From Clostridiaceae bacterium (GTDB lineage: Bacteria; Bacillota; Clostridia; Oscillospirales; Acutalibacteraceae), in contig JAEDKI010000119.1 of the NCBI GenBank assembly GCA_016295895.1, positions 1-6,397 on the forward strand: a DNA stretch of 6,397 nt. The letters are read 5' to 3'. A program made the translations under genes and the position numbers. This document shows positions 1 to 4,975 of this stretch, one piece after another. The notes under the pieces were generated by a model, which saw only the letters and a list, made by a program, of their open reading frames with translations, had not been told where the DNA came from and ran no database searches. Positions within the stretch are counted from its first letter, which is position 1. Every line of letters starts with the position of its first letter.

Positions 1-203
1 CTCGCTTTAACTTTTTCGCCGGGAGCGGCGTTTGTTGTTTCAATCCAGTTGCCTGTCTTGCTGTCCTGTCTGAAGAATTTGATTCCGAACGTAACCGTTC
101 TACCGTCATCTCCGACACTCCATGCAGATGCAGCAACCGTCATTGAACTGAAAATCATGACAAATGCAAGCAGCAGTGCCAATGATTTCTTTAAATGGGT
201 CAT
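1..203 (-). CDS. Secreted protein of unknown function, N-terminal fragment
   Basis: This is the 5' end of a gene that runs off the left edge; 67 codons are visible. The ATG at 203-201 follows an excellent Shine-Dalgarno (AAGGAGG, complement of 214-220), which fixes the start. The protein begins MTHLKKSLALLLAF, continues VMIFSSMTVAASA and has a classic Sec signal peptide: Lys at 5-6, a hydrophobic core at about 8-20, and a likely signal peptidase I site after an A-S-A near residue 27. The mature part starts with a beta-rich looking stretch (TVTFGIKFFRQD, then GNWIETTNAAPGEKVKA). The phrase 'APGEKVKA' resembles the opening of cohesin-like or Ig-like surface domains in clostridia, but too little is visible to assign a family. 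A separate promoter lies upstream, so it is probably an independent unit. Export is well supported; function is unknown. Confidence 0.85.
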   Translation of the reverse strand, partial: MTHLKKSLALLLAFVMIFSSMTVAASAWSVGDDGRTVTFGIKFFRQDSKTGNWIETTNAAPGEKVKA

Positions 204-213
204 GTGCTTCTTT

Positions 214-220
214 CCTCCTT
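214..220 (-). promoter_or_regulatory. Ribosome binding site of the partial secreted-protein gene
   Basis: AAGGAGG on the minus strand is a near-perfect anti-16S match, 10 bases before the ATG at 203-201. It decides the start of the left-edge gene. Confidence 0.85.
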
Positions 221-266
221 GATGTTCTGAAAGCCGTCAAGTGACACTTTCGTATGATACAGAGTT

Positions 267-295
267 ATAATATCATATATTTTTTATTTTTGCAA
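267..295 (-). promoter_or_regulatory. Sigma-A type promoter for the partial secreted-protein gene
   Basis: The minus strand reads TTGCAA (-35, 290-295), a 17-base AT-rich spacer, then TATTAT (-10, 267-272). Transcription would start near 260, giving a leader of about 57 bases before the ATG at 203. The spacing is optimal and both boxes are close to consensus. The leader contains the palindrome AAGTGTCACTT at 239-249. Confidence 0.75.
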
Positions 296-333
296 GTGAT
301 TTTTAATATAATAAAGCAATTATTTTAACATTT

Positions 334-357
334 AGAAAAAATTGTCTGATTTTTTCT
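334..357 (-). terminator. AT-rich hairpin just after the transporter gene, weak terminator candidate
   Basis: A perfect 9-bp inverted repeat (AGAAAAAAT, 6-base loop, ATTTTTTCT) starts two bases after the TAA stop of the transporter gene. The U-run lies inside the stem rather than after it, and the stem has one G-C pair, so it would be a poor intrinsic terminator. It is symmetric and could act on either strand. The position directly after a stop codon is the main argument for it. Confidence 0.4.
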
Positions 358-359
358 GC

Positions 360-1880
360 TTAAGCCTGTTCCGCACTTTCCGACGGCTCTGTGTCAATAA
401 TTTTTGCCGCTCTGATTCGGGCAAGATCTTGCATCATCACATCTCTTGTTTTGCCGTGGACATTGAAGAAGAGAAGTGAGACGCCCTTCATAAATCTGCC
501 GATTGCGGGAGCAAGGGCGAATACCGCCCAAATGCCCGAAAGCATATGGGGATCTGTCTGAGGAATGATAACGCCGTTGGCGTCAAGAAGGGGCTGATAA
601 TGGATTGCGCCGATAACAAAGCCGCTGATAATCTTTGAAACAATGGTTGAAAGGCCTGTGATATAGCCCATTGCCGCAGCAATCGTCGCTTCGTTTCTTA
701 CTCCGGATTTCCACTCAACATAATCGTACAAATCACCGTTAAGTGCAGTGCTGCAGTATCTCTGAATGCTGTTAAGAGCGCCGCAGAAGGTCAGCGCAAT
801 AACAATCCAGATAACATTGAGGATGAAGCTGTCGGTGGGATGGTAACCGACAAGCCACATAATGAAATAACAGATTCCGCAGAACATATAGCTACCGACC
901 GCCAGATTTCTCAAGCCGAATTTTCTTGTCAGCTTGGGAGCAAGAGGCAGCACGAAGTAGCTGGGAAGACCCGTGAACAAGCCTGCAATCGTGCCGATAG
1001 ACAGCTTGCCCATACAGTTGAGCCAGAAATAGTCCTCAACCATGGTTCCGGTGCCTTTGCCGACGGCAAAGAAGTTTTTGGCAAGCAGAACCCACATCGG
1101 GCGGCATGTGCCGACTGTTTTAATCGTTTTAACAAGACCCATTTGCTTCATTTCGTCTCTTGAAGCAAGAGGCATCCGCTCCTTTAAAGTAAAGAAGCCG
1201 TAAGTTCTGAATATGATTACGCAGGCAATGAAGAAGAACGCACCGCCCATGTAAATATATCGGGTCGGAATGGTTCTCGGCAAAAAGTCAACAAAGAACG
1301 GGAACAGCGAAGGCAGCCAAACGCCCGCAAGGTCAGCGTAAGCGTCGGTTGCAATCAACCGGTTTCGTTCCGCAACATTCGGCGTCAGATTAAAAAGAAT
1401 AATCTGATAGCTTGTGTTGTAGAATGAGTTTGCAATTGAGCCTATGTAGTTGAAAGCAACAAACCAAAAAAGCAGGGCAGTCTGGCTCATCCCTCCCGGC
1501 ATTATCCACGGAGAAAACGCAGAGAAAAACCAGATCGGCAAGGTCAGAATTATATAAGGTCTTACCCTGCCCCAACGGGTTCTCGTTCTGTCAATAAGCA
1601 AGCCTGAAACGGCATTGTCGAGAGTGTCGGCAAAAATGCTGATAGACTCGGCGGTTGCCCATGTCTGGGGCTTTATCTTCAGAAAGGTTGTTGCAAAGAA
1701 AAACAGCCTTTTACTGAAGGTGTTCCAGTTGGTGTCGCCGAATCCCGACAGGATGTAGGCAACATAGTGTTTGGGGCTGAGATAAAGCTTATGCTGCTGG
1801 TCAACCTGACGCCTGACTGCTTGTTCATCGGCGACAGGGGTGGGTACTTTCTTGCTTTCTTCCGCCAATTTATTCACCAT
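360..1880 (-). CDS. GPH/MelB-type MFS sugar:cation symporter homologue
   Basis: The 506-residue protein is probably a cytoplasmic-membrane transporter of the glycoside-pentoside-hexuronide family (MFS_2 type), which usually moves sugars with Na+ or H+. The family signature is clear at residues 85-110: an acidic helix II (DTLDNAVSGLLIDRT) followed by the TRWGRVRPYI loop, corresponding to DAxNDPxxG...RSRWGKFKPWI in MelB. A second signature is DYVEWKSGVRNEA at 386-398, the usual GPH site before a late helix. Many hydrophobic segments fit 12 helices; length is typical (450-510) plus a hydrophilic N-terminal extension of about 30 residues. At the cation site, MelB N58-D59 appears here as D88-N89. 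The substrate cannot be told. The ATG at 1880 is the only sensible start, since an in-frame stop lies at 1890-1892, yet no good Shine-Dalgarno is nearby: a GGAG at 1902-1905 is about 21 bases away. A terminator upstream and a putative promoter suggest a separate unit. Confidence 0.9.
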   Translation of the reverse strand: MVNKLAEESKKVPTPVADEQAVRRQVDQQHKLYLSPKHYVAYILSGFGDTNWNTFSKRLFFFATTFLKIKPQTWATAESISIFADTLDNAVSGLLIDRTRTRWGRVRPYIILTLPIWFFSAFSPWIMPGGMSQTALLFWFVAFNYIGSIANSFYNTSYQIILFNLTPNVAERNRLIATDAYADLAGVWLPSLFPFFVDFLPRTIPTRYIYMGGAFFFIACVIIFRTYGFFTLKERMPLASRDEMKQMGLVKTIKTVGTCRPMWVLLAKNFFAVGKGTGTMVEDYFWLNCMGKLSIGTIAGLFTGLPSYFVLPLAPKLTRKFGLRNLAVGSYMFCGICYFIMWLVGYHPTDSFILNVIWIVIALTFCGALNSIQRYCSTALNGDLYDYVEWKSGVRNEATIAAAMGYITGLSTIVSKIISGFVIGAIHYQPLLDANGVIIPQTDPHMLSGIWAVFALAPAIGRFMKGVSLLFFNVHGKTRDVMMQDLARIRAAKIIDTEPSESAEQA

Positions 1881-1895
1881 CCCAAAAGTTTATTA

Positions 1896-1910
1896 ATACT
1901 GCTCCAGTAT
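1896..1910. repeat. 15-bp inverted repeat, operator-like, in the transporter leader
   Basis: The sequence ATACTGGAGCAGTAT (minus strand) has two perfect 6-bp arms around a 3-base centre. It overlaps a possible -10 box (TATACT, 1906-1911) and lies 16 bases before the start codon. The position is what one expects of a repressor site or a short leader hairpin; no family of regulator is recognised from it. Confidence 0.45.
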
Positions 1911-1934
1911 ATATATAACGACATTCTATACTAA
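1906..1934 (-). promoter_or_regulatory. Possible promoter of the transporter gene
   Basis: Between the upstream terminator and the ATG, the minus strand offers TATACT (1906-1911, 5 of 6 to consensus) 17 bases after a poor -35 TTAGTA (1929-1934). An alternative pairs TTGTGC (1937-1942) with TTATAT (1913-1918) at 18 bases. The run TATATATATACT makes the exact -10 ambiguous. A promoter here is expected because the preceding terminator is strong. Confidence 0.45.
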
Positions 1935-1940
1935 TGGCAC

Positions 1941-1989
1941 AAAAAAATCAAGCACATTTCGGAAAAATCCGATAAAATGCTTGATTTTT
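1941..1989 (-). terminator. Strong intrinsic terminator after the metallophosphoesterase gene
   Basis: Perfect 12-bp arms lie at 1943-1954 and 1978-1989 (minus strand AAAAATCAAGCA / TGCTTGATTTTT). The stem continues inward through CGGA/TCCG pairing with a small bulge. On the minus strand the hairpin ends in seven T residues (1941-1947), six bases after the stop codon of the metallophosphoesterase. This is a textbook Rho-independent terminator. Confidence 0.88.
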
Positions 1990-1995
1990 ATCTGA

Positions 1996-3210
1996 TTAAA
2001 GCTTAACCGTTCCGCTTTTCAGCGGAATCTCACACCTGTTGTTCCAGAATCCCTTTGCGTAAATCTCAGCATAATATTCTTCTCCTGCATCGAGACCGTC
2101 AAATTTAACGCTCAGAGTTTCGGGCATATCGTAAAAATAATATTCGCTCCAGACGGCAGCTCTTCTGATCGTAATCCCTCTGCCGTTTTTAATCGAAACA
2201 ACATAATCGTCAACATAATCCTCGCTGATTTCAGCCTGATCAAACGTGACCGTAAATCCGTTGCTTGTTATGTCGCCTATTTTTGCAACCGCTCCTTCGG
2301 AGAAACGGGGCAACGGAGGATTTTTATAGCGTTCGCTCGTATATATGAAGCTTTCGCAGTCCCATGCGGTATCAATTTTCCAAGTGTATGGGAAGAAATT
2401 GCCGCTTATCAGGTCATAAGGATAAACTCTGACTCTGTTTTGGGCGTCTGCCTCAACAATAAGCATCTGAGCGGCTTTTTTATTTCCCGGCGGAATCGTT
2501 CCGTAAACCTTGTCGAACTCGTCAAGCTCAAAATAGCTCAGTGTGCCCGTGCCAAGGCTTGTGAAATGCTGCTGATGAATTGAGCGGGGGTCATTTATCG
2601 GAGCATGAGAGTGACCTGAAAAATCTATAATCTGAGGATAATTCATTAAAATAGGCGTCAGCTCATCCTCGCCCCAATTTGCGCTGCCGTAAACCGTTCC
2701 GCTGATATGGGGGTGCTGAAAGAAGAAAATCGGCTTTTTCGGGTCGTCCTTTGCGGCTTTTTTAAGCTCTGCGGATGCCCATTCTTTCTTTGCATCGTCA
2801 AAATGACAGCCCTTTGTGCAACTGAGGCTGATGAAATGGTAACCGTTTATCACCTTGTGAACATCGGCAGGCATTCCGAAAATATCATCAAACCGTCTGA
2901 GCGCATTCTCTTCCCCGTCGGAGCTGAACTCATGGCTTGCAAGCGAAACAATAACCTCGGTATCGCTTTTTACCGTATCGTCAAGAGTCTGTTTAAATGC
3001 TCGCATCTGAGTATCGGTACCGCTGTTTGCAAAATCGCCGACAACGCAGAGAGCGTCAAGCTTCGGATAATCCTCACCGCTGCTCAGCAAATAAGCCGTT
3101 TCAACCGCTGATTTCATTCTTGAGCGTTCAACGGAGTCCTCATCTTTATAATGTATATCACTGACGACCGCAAATCTGAGAACCGGCTGAAAATCTTTTT
3201 CAAATGGCAT
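1996..3210 (-). CDS. Calcineurin-like metallophosphoesterase with C-terminal FN3-like domain and altered GNHE motif
   Basis: The 404-residue protein has the binuclear-metal phosphoesterase fold from residue ~11. Motif blocks in order: D18-x-H20 (SDIHY), G58-D59 (VVGDFAN), A91-S92-H93-E94 where the family has G-N-H-[D/E], H166/H168 (FFFQHPH) and GH200-S-H202 (FSGHSHAP). The usual metal-binding Asn is therefore Ser92, while the catalytic His is kept. Residues ~300-404 look like an FN3/Ig-type beta sandwich (ITSNGFTVTFDQA, FDGLDAGEEYYAEIYAKG). There is no signal peptide, so the protein is predicted cytoplasmic. Members of this superfamily cleave phosphomonoesters or diesters; the substrate is not predictable here. 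The start is set by GGGAGGA at 3219-3225, 8 bases before ATG. A terminator hairpin lies upstream with no room for a promoter after it, so it may be expressed by read-through from the PPC-protein gene. Confidence 0.9.
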   Translation of the reverse strand: MPFEKDFQPVLRFAVVSDIHYKDEDSVERSRMKSAVETAYLLSSGEDYPKLDALCVVGDFANSGTDTQMRAFKQTLDDTVKSDTEVIVSLASHEFSSDGEENALRRFDDIFGMPADVHKVINGYHFISLSCTKGCHFDDAKKEWASAELKKAAKDDPKKPIFFFQHPHISGTVYGSANWGEDELTPILMNYPQIIDFSGHSHAPINDPRSIHQQHFTSLGTGTLSYFELDEFDKVYGTIPPGNKKAAQMLIVEADAQNRVRVYPYDLISGNFFPYTWKIDTAWDCESFIYTSERYKNPPLPRFSEGAVAKIGDITSNGFTVTFDQAEISEDYVDDYVVSIKNGRGITIRRAAVWSEYYFYDMPETLSVKFDGLDAGEEYYAEIYAKGFWNNRCEIPLKSGTVKL

Positions 3211-3218
3211 TAGTACTT

Positions 3219-3225
3219 CCTCCCT
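3219..3225 (-). promoter_or_regulatory. Ribosome binding site of the metallophosphoesterase gene
   Basis: The minus strand reads AGGGAGGAAGTACTA directly before the ATG at 3210; the GGAGG core is 8 bases from the start, which supports this start codon. Confidence 0.85.
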
Positions 3226-3241
3226 GAAAATGGTATTTCTT

Positions 3242-3272
3242 AAAAAGCAGACCGCCTCAATGAAGCGGTCTG
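3242..3272 (-). terminator. Intrinsic terminator between the PPC-protein gene and the metallophosphoesterase gene
   Basis: Perfect 8-bp GC-rich arms CAGACCGC / GCGGTCTG (3265-3272 and 3248-3255) enclose a 9-base loop and are followed on the minus strand by CTTTTTA. It lies about 25 bases after the stop of the PPC-repeat gene. The T-run is short (five), so partial read-through into the metallophosphoesterase gene is plausible. Confidence 0.8.
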
Positions 3273-3297
3273 TCTGTTTGTTTAATTATTTTAATTA

Positions 3298-4764
3298 TCA
3301 GCCCAAAGCGACAATGACTTTTGCCACTACTTCGCTTATAATCTTGAAAACGTCGGGCAGATTCTTTGTTAAATCGCCGATAAGTCCGAGAAGATTAAGC
3401 TCATTTAACCAGCTTGTGAAGTTATCCATGAAACCTTGCCAATCGAGGTCTTTAATCTTGTCAATCCAGCTCTTGTCCTTTTCGCCTTCGTCAGCTTTCT
3501 TTTCCTTAACCTGAACGGAAACGGTGTAAACGCCGGGATTGTAGTCTGTTCCTCTTATAACCTTAATATAATATGTGCCTGCTGCAAGACCTGCATCGGT
3601 TGAAAGAGTTGCGGCAGCCTTGTCGGTTGCGGTTGTCTCGGCAACGATTTCTTTGCCTGCAGAGCTGAGAACGGTTACCTTCCAGCTTCCTGCGGCCTTT
3701 GAAGCGCCTGCGCTTGCGGCAACCTTGATGTTGTAGCCGTTTGAGCCTGAGGGAACAGTGATTTTAAAATAGTCAACATCATCTGCGGTGTTAAGGCAAG
3801 CACGGACAATCTTAAGCTTTGCCGCCTCAACCTCAAGAGCATTGATGGGAGCGGGATCAGCCGTTTCGGGAATATTGTTGGGTTCGGTCTCTGCATCGGA
3901 AACGGGAACATTGATAACAATAACGCTGTAGCCGCCCTTGCTGCCACCGATACCTGTTACTTTTACAAAATACTCTCCGCTGCCGAGCCCGACATCGGGA
4001 ATTGCATTGTATGAATCAGCCTTTTTGACCTCAACGGTGCCGAGGCTTTCATTAAGAACGCTTGCGCCGCCTGCAACCTCTGATGAATAACCGAGAGTTG
4101 CCTTAAAGCTTCCCTTGTCTGAATTTTCGCTGTTGTAGATATAAACATAGACAAGACCGGGAGCCGAAAGAGTGAATTTGTAGATATCAGCATCGTTTTC
4201 AGAAGAAATGTTGCCGTAATATCTGTATGTTTTCTGAGCGTTGTTTGCTTCTGAAAGCTTAATGGCTGTAGCCTTTCCGGTTTCATCGTTGGGCTCGCTC
4301 TCAACAAGAGCGCTGTTGTTGATGGAAGCGGAAACGGTGTATTCAAGGGTTGAGTTTATAACATCGCCCTTTGAAACGCAGACATAATACTTTTCGCCCT
4401 TAGAAACTGCAAATTTGGGAGAAACAGCCTTTGCCTGGTTGCCCTCGGAAACAAACTCCGCAATGAGAGCTTCCTCGCCGTCGAAAATCTCGACTTTAAA
4501 ATACGACGAGCCTGCTGCAGCCTCTGCGATGGCTGCGTGCTCCAGAGCTACCGTTGCAAGACCGCCATCGTCGGGAATGATGTAGTAATAGTCTTTGTCG
4601 TCTGCTGATTCGATAAATTCTTTAACTCCTGCATTATCTGTGCCGAGCTTGGCTGCCGTTGCAGCGCTTCCGTTGCCGTCATCTGTTGCATACGATACAG
4701 CCGCACAGCTGAAAATCATAAGCATTGCAAGCAGAACGGCAAGCATTGATTTGAATTTTTTCAT
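3298..4764 (-). CDS. Secreted protein with three PPC-like beta domains and an amphipathic C-terminal tail
   Basis: The 488-residue protein starts with a Sec signal peptide (MKKFKSMLAVLLAMLMIFS, likely cut after VSYA at residue 26). Three PPC-like units (bacterial pre-peptidase C-terminal domain type) follow at about 29-149, 154-287 and 291-420. Units 2 and 3 open with the typical ESEPND and ETEPNN and contain the D-x-D-[IY]-[YF]-K-[FI] strand (DADIYKFTL at 191-199, DDVDYFKITV at 328-337). Units 1 and 3 and, less clearly, unit 2 end with an aromatic G-x-Y-x-[VI]-x-V pattern. A charged linker (EKKADEGEKDK) leads to a 56-residue tail rich in Trp, Leu and Ile. No protease, glycosidase, LPXTG or S-layer domain is visible, so it is a stand-alone PPC protein. 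PPC domains normally accompany secreted peptidases or bind surfaces; a substrate-binding or surface role is inference. The start is supported by AGGAGGA 7 bases upstream and by a strong promoter. Confidence 0.88.
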   Translation of the reverse strand: MKKFKSMLAVLLAMLMIFSCAAVSYATDDGNGSAATAAKLGTDNAGVKEFIESADDKDYYYIIPDDGGLATVALEHAAIAEAAAGSSYFKVEIFDGEEALIAEFVSEGNQAKAVSPKFAVSKGEKYYVCVSKGDVINSTLEYTVSASINNSALVESEPNDETGKATAIKLSEANNAQKTYRYYGNISSENDADIYKFTLSAPGLVYVYIYNSENSDKGSFKATLGYSSEVAGGASVLNESLGTVEVKKADSYNAIPDVGLGSGEYFVKVTGIGGSKGGYSVIVINVPVSDAETEPNNIPETADPAPINALEVEAAKLKIVRACLNTADDVDYFKITVPSGSNGYNIKVAASAGASKAAGSWKVTVLSSAGKEIVAETTATDKAAATLSTDAGLAAGTYYIKVIRGTDYNPGVYTVSVQVKEKKADEGEKDKSWIDKIKDLDWQGFMDNFTSWLNELNLLGLIGDLTKNLPDVFKIISEVVAKVIVALG

Positions 4765-4771
4765 CTTTTTG

Positions 4772-4778
4772 TCCTCCT
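4772..4778 (-). promoter_or_regulatory. Ribosome binding site of the PPC-protein gene
   Basis: AGGAGGA on the minus strand, 7 bases before the ATG at 4764, is a near-perfect Shine-Dalgarno and sets the start. Confidence 0.88.
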
Positions 4779-4785
4779 GTTTTTT

Positions 4786-4803
4786 ATCAAATTTTTATTT
4801 GAT
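4786..4803. repeat. 18-bp palindrome at the predicted transcription start of the PPC-protein gene
   Basis: ATCAAATAAAAATTTGAT has perfect 7-bp arms and a 4-base centre. With the -10 box ending at 4810, transcription should begin near 4803, so the palindrome would be the first ~18 bases of the mRNA. It could be an operator or a 5'-end hairpin affecting stability; its six A-T pairs and one G-C pair per arm make a weak RNA hairpin. Confidence 0.6.
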
Positions 4804-4809
4804 GTTTGC

Positions 4810-4838
4810 ATTTTAGCACACTTTTCCGTAAATGTCAA
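4810..4838 (-). promoter_or_regulatory. Near-consensus sigma-A promoter of the PPC-protein gene
   Basis: The minus strand shows TTGACA (-35, perfect, 4833-4838), a 17-base spacer and TAAAAT (-10, 5 of 6, 4810-4815). Predicted start is near 4803, giving a leader of about 38 bases with a palindrome and a strong ribosome binding site. High basal expression is expected unless repressed. Confidence 0.9.
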
Positions 4839-4883
4839 ACCAATATACACAACTATTTATTAAGATTTGGTGAACAAAATATT

Positions 4884-4912
4884 AAAACCGCCCTAAGAAA
4901 TCCTTTCGGCAG
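4884..4912 (-). terminator. Second, weaker terminator-like hairpin downstream of groEL
   Basis: On the minus strand CTGCC (4908-4912) pairs with GGCGG (4888-4892) including one G-T pair, with an inner GAAA/TTTC stem, followed by TTTT (4884-4887). An asymmetric 4-base bulge makes it weaker than the hairpin just before it; together they could act as a tandem terminator. Confidence 0.5.
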
Positions 4913-4916
4913 CCGT

Positions 4917-4947
4917 AAAAAGCCGCCTGAGGATATTCTCGGGACGG
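4917..4947 (-). terminator. Intrinsic terminator after groEL
   Basis: On the minus strand CCGTC (4943-4947) pairs with GGCGG (4923-4927) with one G-T pair, then an inner GAG/CTC stem, followed by CTTTTT (4917-4922). It begins 28 bases after the groEL stop codon. Confidence 0.75.
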
Positions 4948-4975
4948 TATAATTTACCTCTTGGGTTCGGAATTA

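Noticed and set aside
221..359. Riboswitch or small RNA in the 156-base gap before the left-edge gene
   Set aside because: After accounting for the hairpin, promoter and ribosome binding site, the remaining leader is only about 57 bases and shows no known riboswitch core.
840..1163. 107-residue plus-strand open frame
   Set aside because: It is antisense inside the transporter gene, which has clear GPH motifs; no supporting start signal.
2707..3111. 134-residue plus-strand open frame
   Set aside because: It lies wholly antisense to the metallophosphoesterase gene, has no ribosome binding site or recognisable domain, and its composition is that of a shadow frame.
4690..4764. Lipoprotein signal in the PPC protein (IFSC at residues 17-20)
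   Set aside because: Phe at the -2 position is atypical for a lipobox and a better signal peptidase I site (VSYA) follows six residues later; kept only as a remote alternative.
4595..4816. 73-residue plus-strand open frame reaching the intergenic region
   Set aside because: It is antisense to the PPC-protein signal peptide and runs through its promoter and ribosome binding site; no independent evidence of coding.
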